Source of the DNA: Utricularia gibba | Lineage: Eukaryota; Streptophyta; Magnoliopsida; Lamiales; Lentibulariaceae | NCBI GenBank assembly: GCA_002189035.1 | Contig: NEEC01000016.1 | Coordinates: forward strand, 992,001-1,056,000 | Direction of reading: 5' to 3' | DNA: 64,000 bases | Part shown: piece by piece, positions 33,875 through 47,337 of the stretch | How the letters are laid out: each line of letters starts with the position of its first letter | How positions within the stretch are numbered: the stretch's first letter is position 1 | Position numbers and translations under genes: made by a program | Notes under the pieces: generated by a model | Told to the model about the DNA's origin: nothing | What the model saw: the letters and a program-made list of their open reading frames with translations, nothing else | Database searches by the model: none

Positions 33875-36812
33875 TCACAGAGCTTCTGGAAAGCGAAGAG
33901 CTGCAGGGCCAGGCCCTAGGATGCCTTTCTGCTCAGTTATCTTGGCAAGGGCAGCGCTAGACAACTCCAGCCGCAGATTCTTGTCGTCCTCTCGCCGTGC
34001 AGCCATCTGCCTGTCTATCTGCAGTACCATAGGAAACTATCATCATCTTGGAAAAAAAAAGAAAACTTGCCTCGAGAATGGAAATGAAATATATGGATGA
34101 GCCAAAGTACTGGATGGAGGAGCATGTTTGTAAAAGTGGGCTGGAAGTGTGTTTTAGCAACATTTGTGAGCATAATGAAAAGTGAAAAACTGATGACGGA
34201 CTCAAGATAACAACGCTCTAAATTGGGCACAATAACCAGGTGAAATGGGAAGATTTTGACTGGTGCACCAATGCCTTCATCACAACATAACTCTTTTTTT
34301 ATCCAACATGACTCTTTTTCCACGTGAAAAGACTCTTCATTTCCAAAAGAAATAACTAAAAACGTTAACAAAAATCCAGGGTGCTAATCTCTCAGCTCCG
34401 ACTCTTATTAAGGACACGATGTATTTCACTTTGCATATATGAAACTCATTTTTTCTTGCAAAAAAAAAAAAAAAAAAAAAACTTCATTTTATTGTTTGGT
34501 AATTCTGGACCGTATCATGATCACACTTATCACCAGCTTTGATCTGATAACGTATACTTGCCTCATCATGATGGCAGGGTTCATCTTCTAGCATAGGCGT
34601 CATGAGAGGAGGTACAAGGTCCGGATCAGGCTTCTGAAATATGAATGTCGTATATAGACCTGTGGTGGATGAGTGACTAAATAAGCATCAACGGAATATA
34701 GAAAATCAATACAAGGAAAACTGTTTTATCAGTAGCCAACACACTTAGAATGTCGTATGCTCTTGTTAGAAGCCGTCCCCTTTGATCCAACAGACTATGA
34801 CCAACATCCACAAGCATTCCAGTTAACGGTGCTCTAAAGAGACATCATGAGGAAAGGTGGATTTAAAAAAAAAGAGACATCATAAGAGGTTTTGAAGATT
34901 TATGAAAACATTCTGTTGGTACAACGAAGCATCACCTGTAGTCATCATAGAAATCAGTTAAGTTTTGTATCTCTACATACTCAAGGCCAGCCTCTCTAGC
35001 CAACCTGCGAAATATAAAATTGAATTCAACAGACAAGCTTACCTAGGTATGAGTCAGATGCATAGCATAAAGCAGGAACCTCAAAGAAGAGTTTCAACGA
35101 AACAGCATAGATACCATGAGGTGAGAAAGAACCTGATTAAGCTTGGAAAATGGACTAGAAAATTAGTTTCAGCTGATGAATCACCGGAAAACTTTAGCTG
35201 GTACTTCTTACCAAAAAAAGGGAACCTTGAAATGTTAACACGCATAGAGAAGTTGAGCAGTGATAATTATGCCAAGAAAAAAAAACCATGTAAGCAAAAT
35301 CATATATTGAAAACATACTTCTCCTCCTCAACTTCAAAAGTGATCATGTAGCTCTCAGATCTAACACAATTCGGGAATACATTGGGTTTCATGCCACCAC
35401 CTTTATTGTGATAAGCTTCAATATGTTTCTGATACTTAGCCCTGTAGATTCGCGTACTCAGACTTGGAAAATCATAAGCCCGAAAAAACTTCATACAAAA
35501 AGAATTTAGCAACATATCTGACAGGGTGCTAGGAGTAGTTCAATCATAAATATATTCTGACCAATCTGGTCCACCAAAAAGAAGCAGGCATTCAAAAGTT
35601 CACTTTGGAATTTGGTTTCCAACCAAAAAATTATCGAGATTTGTGATTTGGCAGGAAAACTGTTCTCCTAAATACCAAGGTAGACCACAATTGATGAATA
35701 CAAAAATGCAGAGAAAAAATCCTTTTGCACAACAATGGATATTCGTTAAGTCTTCAGCCTCAAACCACAAGATGGATATCAGTCAAGTAGGCCGTGCAAT
35801 CTAGTTTCATACCATATTGTAGATGAGTCGGGATTGATGCCAAGAAAATAGCCCCCTGGTTTCAGCAAAGACGACACATTCTGCAGCAGTCTAGTAACTT
35901 TCTCCTCATTTTCAGCATATAACTGCTAATACATAGTTTTCATTAGTTCACATAGTTCCAAAAAATGGCTTCTCAATAGATACACCTACAGGAAAATGCT
36001 GCATGCAGAAAACAATATCAGCCTTTTTTTCCTTGGTTTTCCAATGCAATTCTATATCATCCTGCACAACAAAAATCAACATTTGAGATAACTGGATAAT
36101 ATACTCAAATTGAAGCAACTTAGAATTTTGTGGCAATATAAAATGTACTCAAGTTGCTCACAGTGAAAGGGTCACACTCCAGAAACTCCGAAGTGTACGT
36201 CTTGCGTTGACTCTCCCAGGCATCCCTAACTTCATCCACTCCAGATGAGACCAAATCTGCTAAACGAACGAAATTCAGAATTGCGTAAATGCACTGTTCT
36301 GTCACCAGAGATTTTCAATTCTGCTCCTGTTTTTTTCGTTATTATGTTTGAAATTCGCAAATTTCCAGTGCACTCTACCCAAATCTCAAATAGTTCATTC
36401 CAGGGTTTACTGAATAGTACGAGGAATGACTATTTCTACATAGAAACCGCCAAATGAAAAGAAATATCCAAACGAGTAAGGAAAAAAGGAGATGCAAGAC
36501 CAATACGTTTACCTATACCGATAAAATGACCAATCTGAGCTTCATCCCACTTGTCCACATCAGGCACTTTCCCACAGTATAAAACGCAAACCTAAAAAGG
36601 AAAATAAGAACGTCTACAGAAAGAAAACGCCGGCGACGGAACAAGATTAGGGAAAAACAAACCGTAGCGTAAGGGAAGACGAAGATGTTGACGAAGGCAT
36701 TCTTCACGCACTCAATCAAACGGTGTTGAATTGACTCTGGTTGCCGGTGAGATGGAAGCGAACCCTGCGGCGGCTCCTCCAAGAATCTATGGCCCATCGT
36801 CTGCGGGAGCAT
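33875..36812 (-). CDS. mRNA cap guanine-N7 methyltransferase 2
   Basis: Nuclear S-adenosylmethionine enzyme methylating the guanine cap of mRNA. Eleven exons give 373 residues: 36812-36663, 36591-36513, 36256-36162, 36061-35990, 35922-35813, 35441-35319, 35225-35133, 35004-34936, 34833-34745, 34659-34562 and 34018-33875. Recognisable blocks: VCVLYCGKVPDVDKWD and HFIGID (SAM binding), RDAWESQRKTYTSEFLE, ADIVFCMQHFP, LLKPGGYFLGINPDSSTIW, KYQKHIEAYHNK, NCVRSESYMITFEVEEEK, PFFGKKYQLKF, LAREAGLEYVEIQNLTDFYD, and the tail AKITEQKGILGPGPAALRFP. The last intron begins GCAAGT at 34561, not GT; only this donor keeps the conserved tail in frame. The start could be 36812 or the next ATG at 36797. Confidence 0.92.
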
Positions 36813-37635
36813 TTTCACATAACGAACAACAGACTGCACCAACCGCCGCCTCGGTATATATAGGTCAACTGCCTTCAGCGACGATTTAATATATTATAAT
36901 AACACCATTGAAAAAGTATAATTTTAATTTATGCTTCAAATTATTTAAAATAACATCAATTTTAATATTATGTTAATATAGTCAATGTAAGACTATAAAA
37001 CTATTTTATAGGATAATATAAAATTTAATAAAAATAAAATATATTTTATAAAGTGTAATGTATTAAATTATACAATAATTTAATATCATGATATAAATGA
37101 AATTTTAGAATAAATATGAAGTAAATAATATAATTTTCCTGATTAATCTTTTATTTAATCATTAAAATTTAGATTTAAAAAATTCAGTAATTTCTAAAAT
37201 TAATCACAAAATATAAATTTCTTATTTTACTACAAAAAAATTAAAAATTAGCATCTTTAAAAATTAAATAGAATCAATTCAGTTAATTATGAAAAAAGAA
37301 CAAATCCATAATTATAAAATAATAGAATTAAAACATACAAAATGTAAATGAATATGCGTTTCATTTTAATTTTTTTAAAAAATAGCACATAGCATTAGTA
37401 TGTTCCATACCATACAAATTGTATTTATGCTTCATGTTTATTTTTAGAATAAATGTATTACTATTCATATAGAACATATTTTTTTCTCATATTTAAAAAA
37501 TTATAGTAATTCATGAATCATTGTGAATTAAATTCAATAAACATTTAAAACATTGATTTTTCCACCTTCAAATAATAAATGTATCATCACATTAAAATAG
37601 ATGAAAAATAAAAATAAATAAATACAAGGGTGGGG
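36813..37635. other. AT-rich spacer between cap methyltransferase and RAB3GAP1
   Basis: Same-strand spacer: a short methyltransferase promoter near 36813-36890, then very AT-rich DNA at 36890-37620 with no gene, RNA or clear repeat. The methyltransferase promoter is therefore probably compact or lies in AT-rich DNA. Confidence 0.5.
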
Positions 37636-40600
37636 TCAATCACATGAAGCAACAGCGAGGGCTACCCTGAGGTCATTTGATGTACCACACACATACATTC
37701 TGTATGTCTCCAAGATGCCTTGTTCAGAAGCATCAGTATCATCATCATCACAAGAAGCATAGTAACTGTCACTCATTTCATCACTTTTAGAGAATATGAT
37801 CTCCCTCAAGATGGGTTCATTCCCATTCAGAAGATTACCCATGCTCAACACCTTCCTCCATGACTGGCTGGGAGTTGGAGGAGTGAACATGTCAGCTACC
37901 ATCATCCTCTCTTGGGGCAGGATCTGCTGCCTTTTCTCAAACTCCTGTTTCAGATCAATGCCCAAGGTTATCAAGGATCTTACACTCTGGGACTGTGGAG
38001 AAAGATATGCAATGGGAATGATATTATTATTACCTTCGCTGGGAGGCCTGGAGTGGAGGATGTACCCATTTGAGGGAGATAATAACTGTGGTAATCATTA
38101 AAAAACGCTTCTGCAAGGCGGGGAGATCTTGCGAATTTGTGGTTTAGGGATGCTGCAAGAAGTGTTAACTTCTCAATGTGTCCAAAGGAGATGCAGAGGC
38201 GTCTGAGGTCTTCGAAGACATCAGAATCACTGGCTACATTAGGTGCTGCATGAAGAGAGAAAAAATTAAACACAGAAATTAGCATAGGGATGAGCATAGA
38301 GAACTTACAATGAATGCTTTTCAGCGTGGATGCCATGGTGGGGTATAGTTGTCTCATTTTAGTGGTCATCAGTTTCAAGTCACCAAATGATGTCCTATTA
38401 AGGGTGTCAGCTGCTGCACGAAAGGCAGTACAGACCATCTGTCCCAAGAGTTGATCTGGTGGCAATGTCTCCAAATAATGAAGAACCTGAATCAAAACTA
38501 CTGACTCTTAGATGGTAACCAAAAACAGGTGCTAGTGAATCAACTAGAACCAGAAATAGGAAAGAATGAAAAATGTAACTATTTATCACTTTCGCAGTAT
38601 CATGGGACGGGTTTGGTGCACCAAAAAAAAAAAAAAAAAAAAAAACTAAAGAAGATAACCTTTTCTCCTTCTCTTTTTGGATCTAGAAGTGGTTTTTGTT
38701 CTGATGCTGGCAAAGCGGGGGCTTCATTCCATATCTTTCTCCATGAGTTGCCAACATCGGACATCCTTTCTGAGAGTCTTCCATGAGGGGGCCATTCAGT
38801 TTTTAAAGATGCCGCTAAATCATCTCGAAGACCATCTATCACCTTATCATCATCATCTTCCCAATCTTTAGGTGAATACCATCGAATAAAATCTTCAAAG
38901 AAAGCATCTGGATTAGCAGCTTTGAATGACGACATGTCTGTAGAGAATGGCGGGTTAGCAAGTGAGAGGTCTCTACAATGACGTAATTGCAAAACTATAA
39001 TGAATTGAAAATAAAAGTAACCTGAAACAAGAACATCCCTTTCAAGTTGCCCTGAGAACTTCTGCAAAAAAAAAAAAAAAGGCTTTAGAAAATGATTACA
39101 TGAAATACAAGGCACGGTCAGCAATGATGAATTTTCTTTAGAAAACTATTCCCTCTAGCTTTGAATAACTGCAATGGAAGAACTGACATGAGCACTAGCA
39201 TTAGAAATGATATCACATTCATTTTTTGTGTTTTTTTTCTTGCTTCGTCTAAAATTTTGGAAATCTTCCTATAGGATGAGCTAAAAGCATGATCCTCATT
39301 ATGTCCGATTGCATGCACAGGACTGACGAAAAGATGAATCAAAGTACATGCATTGTGACAAAGGGCCTATCAAATTTATAGAAGTGAATTATACTTACCA
39401 CTAAATTACCTAGGGCTGCAACAGCTTCAAGCCGTTCTTCATGCATGTCCTCCGTCATGGGAGGAGGATCCTATGGTAAATATAAAGAGGCAGTAAGGCA
39501 CTGCCTTTACTATGAGAAGAAGATAGCAATTTCGAATAGACCTGGGTTACTGGTTCATGCATACTTTTACATAACTTCAAAAGCATCATAGAACCTGCAA
39601 CTCCCAGAGAACCTTTTCTGCAATAATGGCAGTTTTTTTTTTAAAAAAAGGAATATGTTCAATATGTAAGATATCCAAGTAGTCAAAATCAATAATTTAC
39701 GTAAACAGTGTAAATTCATTGATAAAGAAAGCTTGCAATCATTTTTCCATGGAAGCAACGTTCTAAATCTCCATTAAGCTTTTCATTGCATGCAATGTAC
39801 TCTTGAGATTCACCTATCAGTGTCAGTGACATACTCTTCAGCAGCTTGGTTAGAAGTAGCACCCTGCAAGAGAGTTGAACATAAATCAAAAGGACATTAA
39901 ATACACCTCAATAAAGTTTGACCCCAAAGTTACCCCAACATGAGTTTCAGAAGATGAATTTCTGTTAACTCCATCTCCTCCAGCCTGATGGAGCTTTCTG
40001 TCAATGCAAATCGCTAGCTGATAATGCAAAATGTTTCTTAAAAAACGATTAAATTTTTTAAGGAATACAAAAGAAATCATAAGAGACTAGGGGCAACCAT
40101 GTGAAGTTTTTGATGAATCAAACATGTGGACAGGTCAATGGTACCATTGGCTGGCACTCTGGGTAATGGTTGAGATTCTTCCCAGCACCACCGAACTTCC
40201 CGCACAAACTCTATCCACAGCACAGCAATAGCTGTTGATAAAATGAATAAAAATAAGAAATATAACAGAAGAGTGAATGATTATTAACAAAAAAAAGAAG
40301 CTACCCAAGCTGCCATGCATACACCTATACTGAAGTTCATTAATAGGTCATCAAGAAAATACCACGTATGTTGCAGTTTCCAAACCAGAGAGCATGTAAA
40401 CAGAATTGAGCAAAAAGTGAGTCAACTGGAGCTCCCTTGATGGCTAGGTAACTTTTATTCTCAGAAACGGATATGTTAACTGGAGTTTCCATGGCTGCAT
40501 GAAAAACAAAGAAAGAATAAAGAAGTGGGCACATCTATCCCTGTATTAAATTCGACCTAGTGTGCTACTAGATCTGTGTAAGTAAAGAATATGTATTCAC

Positions 40601-43413
40601 ATTATGGACGTCATCATAATTTGATGAGCCATAAAAGTCAAGACATAATTTGCTAATCAAACTGGAAAGCATGAGAATCATTCTCTGATACCCTCATGAA
40701 AGAGGTCCTTGAGAACACGATCAAGAACTGTGGGTGGAGGAATAATGCCTGAAGAACGTACATTCTCAGGACTCGAGTTTTCAACTGTAGAAGGAAAAAG
40801 AAAGAATTAAAGAATGGTGGGAATGAAATCATTTTGTATGCCCAGATACCAAAATGTGCCATTTTGCAAGGTGGAAAACAAAGTATTACATTTGTATTAA
40901 AAAATAAACGGATTATGAAACTTCAAACCTGAAACAAAATCTTCCATGAACCGAGCTTCCAAGGACAATTTGAAGGCCTCAACTAAAAGCCGCAGGCTTG
41001 ATGCAAACCCAATCATTTTTCCATCAGAAACATTGCTGAAGACAGAAAATTTGAAGTCAATCAACACCCTTTGAAGAACATCTGGAAAAAAAATTTTTGG
41101 ATTCTGCTGCGGGGCAGGAAAAATGCAAAATTCATCCGTGAATTTAGCCCACTACTGCAATACATCAGTCACGAAAGTTTTTGGATATATGGATATCCAT
41201 GGAAAATACAATGCAGCCAACGTAAGAATGCAGAAAAAAAGAGGCCAAAATAAATATATCTTAACTTGAAAGTACAAAAAATCATAATGAAGGAAAAATA
41301 AACATGCCAAGTATTTAGATATGCAATACGCGTTGTCCTTACTCAGTGAAAAGAATCCTTGGACACAAGAACCACTGATCGGCTTCTAGGGGGGAGGCAT
41401 TTTCTAATTCAGCCATATAAAGAGAATTTTCGGCTGCTAGCCCTTTCCAGACAGCAATTAGCTCGTATTCTTCAAAGGTAGAAGCAACAGGATAACCATC
41501 AGCATACTATATATGCTCAGTGTGAGGCATAAATGAAATTGAATACAATATAAAAGTAATGTAATTCTGCAACTGGACATATACCTTGCACTGGATCTTC
41601 AGCAGAGTACCACTCACTCCATTGACAGTCAGCATCCCACTGCATCTTCCCATTAGCATCAACAAAAGAATCATTTTCACCATTTTCATTAATGCCAGAG
41701 TCACTTTCATGTAATTCATCTTCATCATCATGTGTTGGAGTTCTGTAAGTCAGCTTCATCTTGAACTGGACCCTAATGTTGTGCCATGACAAGTCCACGG
41801 CAGCATAGGCCTAGATTTTTTTTAAGTGAATAATTTATAAATAATAGCGCTTGCATATATTTATCGTAGCAAGGAGGAGTAAAACATACAAATTTGGAAA
41901 TAAATAGTTCATATAATCCTTCCAAGTGCATCAGCTTCACCGGAACTTGACTGCTAATGCGATCAGCTTCAAATCTTCGAGTAAAAACTGTTCCCATATT
42001 CTGAATCCCGATAAATGCTTTCCTTGAAGGATCATGAACTGGAACAAATGCTGGCCAACGGCTGCAACATATGCCAATTAATTGTTTAGAGTGCATGAGA
42101 ACTCATTGATGATAAAACTGCAGAAATCATTGTTTATTCAATTTTTTTTATGAGCTTATATATCCTCTTCTTATACAACCCTGCTTTACTCTGTCAGAAA
42201 AGGTATTATTATGCCGTTATACACATCCCTTTACTGTAAATGTAATCTATCATTTACAAATCCCACGAGTACCAGCCAAAAGAAAATAAACAATGACAAT
42301 TCCCTACATAATAATGAAAATATACAGGAAGAAAATAGTGTAGCTATGCGAAGCAACACAAACCAGGAGCAGTTGGATAAAGCTATGGCCACAGCGCTCA
42401 AAAGCTTACTTGCCTCTGGTGCATCAAGAATGACCCCACTTGCACTTTGAGGAGCGATCACCTGAGTATTTTTAGGACATGAGAAATCAAGTGTATAGCA
42501 TGGGTCGTACGTGTAAAACAGTAGAAATATCAATACGAAAAAAAAAAAGTGAAAAAGAATGCACTACCAGAAATTCCTTCACACCAAAAGCCAGCTGCAA
42601 ATCATGTATAGGTTGGGTCCAGACAGCCATTTTTCCTGTCTCAAAAGGAACTCTATTTAGGTGGCAATGCCCGAGAAACTTCATTGTGATAAGTTTAAAT
42701 TGTCTATCACTTAAAATTCACGATTACCTGTCTCAAAATAGTACTCCATGCAGTAGCTTTTCATATTATACTTGATCTCAGATTTGACCACACGTAAGCC
42801 CATTAGGGGATCAATTACATTAGCGTCCTTAACCTAGTAACAGAACAGGGCTACCCGAGTTATAAACATTTAGATAACACCCATGCAAGCATAATTTCCT
42901 GTCATATTGCTAGGGAAAAGCATAAATGCAATTAAAATGGCTACGATTTAGAAAAAAAAAACAGATAAAAACAAGACAATCTTTTCACAGGGGAGCAAAA
43001 AAATAGTTAAATCTTACAATAAGATGGTGGATAAATGACTAGAAATGGGATGGAACAAGTCATGAGAGCATACCGATAGATTCTTCGGACCAGCTGCAAG
43101 CCATGTTCGGCACACAACTTCAATTTCAGAAATGAACCTTAAAATATACAACAGCAAACACATTAACAATTCCAACTTAATTACATCGCATACTTATAAT
43201 GATGACAGGTAGACTATCTATCATACCTTTCCCACGTCGAGGCAAGGGTGAAGTCATCAAAATACTCAGGCTGCAAAATTTCAGAAAAGAAACGAAAGCA
43301 AATCAGCACAAATTAACAACATCAAGAGAAACCTTGAAGCAAACAAAAGGCCGCACCTCCGCTTCACCACCGTCACCACTGACACTAGTTTCCGAATTAC
43401 TGGTAGTTTCCAT
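37636..43413 (-). CDS. RAB3GAP1: Rab3 GTPase-activating protein catalytic subunit
   Basis: Catalytic subunit of the RAB3GAP complex, acting on Rab GTPases in membrane traffic and autophagy. More than 18 exons; the 5' ones are 43413-43357, 43270-43227, 43137-43074, 42833-42728, 42635-42568, 42461-42364, 42061-41890, 41810-41592, 41506-41343, 41081-40929 and 40784-40692; later ones fall near 40510, 40230, 40020, 39865, 39615, 39470, 39060, 38940-38660, 38488-38310, 38246-38033 and 37983-37636. Diagnostic text: EYFDDFTLASTWERFISEIE, IDPLMGLRVVKSEIKYNMKS, ASGVILDAPEASKLLSAVAI, GIQNMGTVFTRRFEADRIS, WFGNCNIRAIAVLWIEFVRE, FEDFIRWYSPKDWEDDD, GNSWRKIWNEAPALPASEQK. The last is the conserved catalytic region. 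The junction 41343/41081 does not keep frame with canonical sites; the donor at 41591 is weak. Confidence 0.9.
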
Positions 43414-44303
43414 GCTTGGCAATCATGAACCAGGCCGTTCGCGCATTTGGTCCCAACACTTCCGCATATAAAGCCTAAAACATCACTTATAACTTCCTCT
43501 CCTGATTCTTCAGCTACCAAAAATATCACAAAAAAAGCGTTTCAAATAATCATATCGAATTCAGCACTCATCACCAAATTAAGTATTGATTAAAAAACCA
43601 ATACAGGATCAGGATCAAGATCAAGAGGCTAAATCAACAAACAAAACCGAGTACAGTGTAATTTTCACAGCAATTGACGTGGATGTCCAGAATATAGCGG
43701 GCAACGGCAGCATCGCCGGAGTTTCTAGGCCAGCGTGTTTGGGCCTGCTATCTTTTCCTCAGGTCATACCGGCCGAAAACTACCGAACCGGAGAGCCACT
43801 AGCAATTATTTTCAGCTGTCCGAATCACAACCGAACCGTAGGAAGCCTAATAAATTATAAAAGTTTTCTTGAAAAAAACAAATCTATAAAAATCAATAAT
43901 ATATATATATATATTTATTTATTTATTTATTTAAAAATAGAATTTGTTTTCCAAAGGTAAAACATATATTCTTTGGGAAAGTGTTCCATAGGCAATTTTA
44001 TTATTAATAAAAGTAATCTTTTATTTAAAAATTATTTTTTGTTTTTAAAAACTATAGAAACTCAACTTCTATTTTTTTTATAAATACTTTTCAAATCTTA
44101 TTATAAATCATACAATAAAAATCAAATAATATCCAATATGGCAAAATTAATACCTAATCCGTAATAAGAATTGCGAACTAAATATATTCGATACGTCAAA
44201 ATTAAGAAACGTTTAGTGTTGCGGAGTGCCTATGGTGGGGGATTATTTTTTGAAGACTTCGCCCTGCTGGTCGATCCATGGAAGGGTGCAGAAAGGCATT
44301 CAT
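43414..44303. other. Spacer between RAB3GAP1 and PDK1
   Basis: RAB3GAP1 leader and promoter at 43414-43800, then AT-rich DNA including a TA dinucleotide run followed by TTTA repeats at about 43898-43934, then the PDK1 3' end. No gene is seen. Confidence 0.5.
43898..43934. repeat. TA and TTTA microsatellite
   Basis: A run of alternating A and T is followed directly by about five copies of TTTA, between RAB3GAP1 and PDK1. Ordinary AT-rich simple repeat; a possible polymorphic marker. Confidence 0.8.
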
Positions 44304-47300
44304 TCACCGGCTTTGAAGAGCTTCGATCGCCTTCTTCCATTGCATCGCCCTCTGCTTTGCATCTTCGAATGACAGCACCTTCTTCGGCTGCATTGACAGA
44401 GAGGCGTAAGAGGAGATCCATGGAAGGGAGCGAAAGGATCGGCATTCACTCACGGTGCAGATCTTGAAATTGGTAGGGCTGATGACCTGGACACTGAGAT
44501 CGTTGGGGTTATCTGACCAGATTATGTTTCCTTTGAGGAGCAGTTTTGCAGGATCCACGTAGATTATCTTTGGCTTATCGGTGAGGATAAGCTGCACTTT
44601 CTTGTTCGTCAGTTTCTGCAGCTTCTTTACCATGGAGATCATGAGAACTGATTCACCGGGCTCCAAGAACTGCTTCCTGTTCAAGAAAAGGTGAATGATG
44701 GTTTTCACGAGGAATTACTCATGGAGGGGGAGTGTACCATTTTGAATCGAATGACTCGATTGATGCCAGCCTTGTCACACTTCCCGTCTCTGAAACCTGC
44801 ACACTACCACCACCACCGTTTGCATCAGTTCTTTTAACAGAACCATCTCCTGCATGTGATGGGTTCCAGGAGGATGATTCCTGGCCTTCGACCCCAGGGG
44901 AATGTCCCTGAGAATGGCAGAAATAAAGGCTGCATAACTGAGTTTGCTGAGCCACTAGAAAGAGTTCAACAGCAGAGGCTCACTCGCTGTTCTAAAGCAA
45001 GCGCTGGAGGGGATGTTTCTCGTATGTTTGCCCAGTTGATCCCGGCAAAGAAGGGATGGTTTTTGAGGACAGAATAGCCACCAGGTCCTGCCCCAGGTCT
45101 CCTGCTGGGATCCATGTTCTACATCATCAAGATTCACGAGTCACCCCTAAGGATACAGTTATGCAGGAACTGAATCACAAGACGAGGAACAAAGGGATGT
45201 GCTACCAGCAACTTATCTATGAGGTCTCGTGCTTCTGGAGAAAAGTAATCTGGGAACTTGACATCTCGAGCAATAATCCTCTGGAAAATGAGCCATTCAC
45301 TGGCATCTTTGAAAGGAGAAGTCCCAGAAAGCATTTGATACAATGTGCATCCCAGTGCCCAAAGGTCATTACTAGCAGGAATCACACATCAAGTTATGAA
45401 AGAATTCACCTGAGGGATGCATATCAGAAATGAACATCAAAATACTACCATCTGCGATACTCAAGTAGCTACTCACCCGAAAGTAGCAGGGGAGGAGTTC
45501 AGAACCTCAGGAGGTACATAAGCTGCCGTACCAACAAATGTGCATGCCTTGTCATCTGTTAGTTTTTCCATCAAAGAGGTTGGTTTACAGTTCAACAGAA
45601 CATCAAAGTTGAAAAGAAGCCAAATTTAAGTGATACCTGATGCTGCATTCGGAAGAAGAGTAATCCGGCTACCTTGCATAGGCTTCACACTACCAAAATC
45701 AGCAATCTTGATGTGCCCATCAGCAGTAAGAAGCAGGTTTTCCGGCTGCCGTTTTTAACAAACATTGACATGTAAAACCAAGAAGAAAAACAATGTTAGC
45801 AGCAAGCTGTACCTTAATGTCTCTATGTATTAAACCCATGCTATGTATATACTCAAGAGCATCCACAACTTCAGCTGCATAAAAACGAGCCTCATCCTCA
45901 GTTAACCGGCCTTTCTGCACCAGAAAATTCAAGTGCATTCACATAAGGAGTTGAAAACAGACATGACAGTAAACAGAACTGAATGGGATGTAATAAGCCT
46001 TTTCTGTAGGCTTAGACCATCCATCAACACTTTTGCATCTTGCATTCTTTACTTAAATCTAGTATTAAAACCTGGGCAACCCAGAAAACCAGACCCAGAA
46101 TATGAAATAAGGAAGTTGAATTCAAGGATCACCTTCAGAACTTCTAGCAAAACTTAAAGATTGTTCTCAGTCCTACTACTTTAAACAATGTACATGTCAC
46201 TGCACAAGCTCCATCTCTTTTTCTTGTGCAAGAAAAGAAGAACACAGAATTCAATTTAAACTTACCCTGACAATTTGATCAAAGAGTTCTCCACCATCAC
46301 ATGATTCCAGAGCCATGTCTTCAGAAAAATCAAGGTACAGAAAACAAAATCATGTTCTTGTCCACAGAAGAGGATGCTGTAGGAGACATGAAGATGGTGC
46401 AAAGTAATACTTACAAAGAGAGAAGGTATCCTGAAATGTAAAAAAGAGGCGCACAACACCTTGATGATCTAGCTGGTCCAACACAATTCTCTCCAATTTT
46501 ACATACGCTGTTTTATTTTCTTTGGTGATGAACTTTTTGTCCATGATCTTCATCGCATAAACGACTCCAGTGTCTTTCTTTTTTGCCTTGACAACCTATT
46601 TCCAGGGAATAGATAGAACTCCTGAGTAGCTAGTACATATCATACCAGAAAGAACACAGGCGTACTGATGGATTATAATATTCATTACAATCTCTGGACA
46701 TGATTCTCAGGTATCCAAAAGAAACCATGAAAACCAAGGCATTTTCAGCAGTAGCATTTCAAATGCATATATAAATTAGATAATTTACACATAATGTTGC
46801 ACAACGGCCTTGCTGCTCTTCAAGTTACTATCCAATCCAGATTTTCCTTCAAATATTTAAACCGCGATTGCACAGGTTTCTGTCCTCCACATGGGAAAAA
46901 CGAGTGCATAACAACACGGCCTAGTTAATGCAAATTCAACCCAAAGAATTCTCAAAATCAAGACTGGGGATTCATTGATCCGTCATCGATTGAAGGGGAT
47001 TGGAGTGACCGTTTTCAATAGGAAGATACAAACATGGGAAGCAGAATGAAATGGATAACAGACAGCAAGAAATAGTCAAATTGTTAAGCGCAAATAAGAT
47101 TTTCATCAACGCAAGTAAGATCTAAATGAACCGTATGCATGACAGGAAAAAGATCACGAAAAATTGAACCTTGGAATAGGAACCAACGCCATAAATCTTG
47201 CCAAGCTCAAAATCTTGGATGCTGAAATTTTCCTGGGGAGCCCTGAAGGCAAAACTCCTAGATCTCTGAGGATTGGTGAAATTATTCGAAGAAGAAGCAT

Positions 47301-47337
47301 TGCTCTCAATTCTCAGCTTTGAATCGAACTCCTCCAT
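44304..47337 (-). CDS. PDPK1: 3-phosphoinositide-dependent protein kinase 1
   Basis: AGC master kinase that phosphorylates the activation loops of other AGC kinases, recruited by phosphoinositides through its C-terminal PH domain. About ten exons: 47337-47170, then near 46598-46438, 46325-46263, 45916-45812, 45747-45639, 45567-45477, 45372-45209, 45125-44740, 44677-44454 and 44387-44304. Kinase motifs: glycine loop [12 protein letters not shown], catalytic lysine in [30 protein letters not shown], activation loop [32 protein letters not shown]. The PH part begins [20 protein letters not shown] and ends [25 protein letters not shown]. The last intron, 44453-44388, is only 66 bases and has no stop in frame. 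The ATG at 47337 starts the family's MEEFDSK-type N-terminus. Confidence 0.94.

Noticed and set aside
34459-34482. Long A runs (also near 6006 and 38622) as retrotransposed poly-A tails
   Set aside because: They lie in introns or spacers without an adjacent processed gene copy or target-site duplication; ordinary homopolymers.
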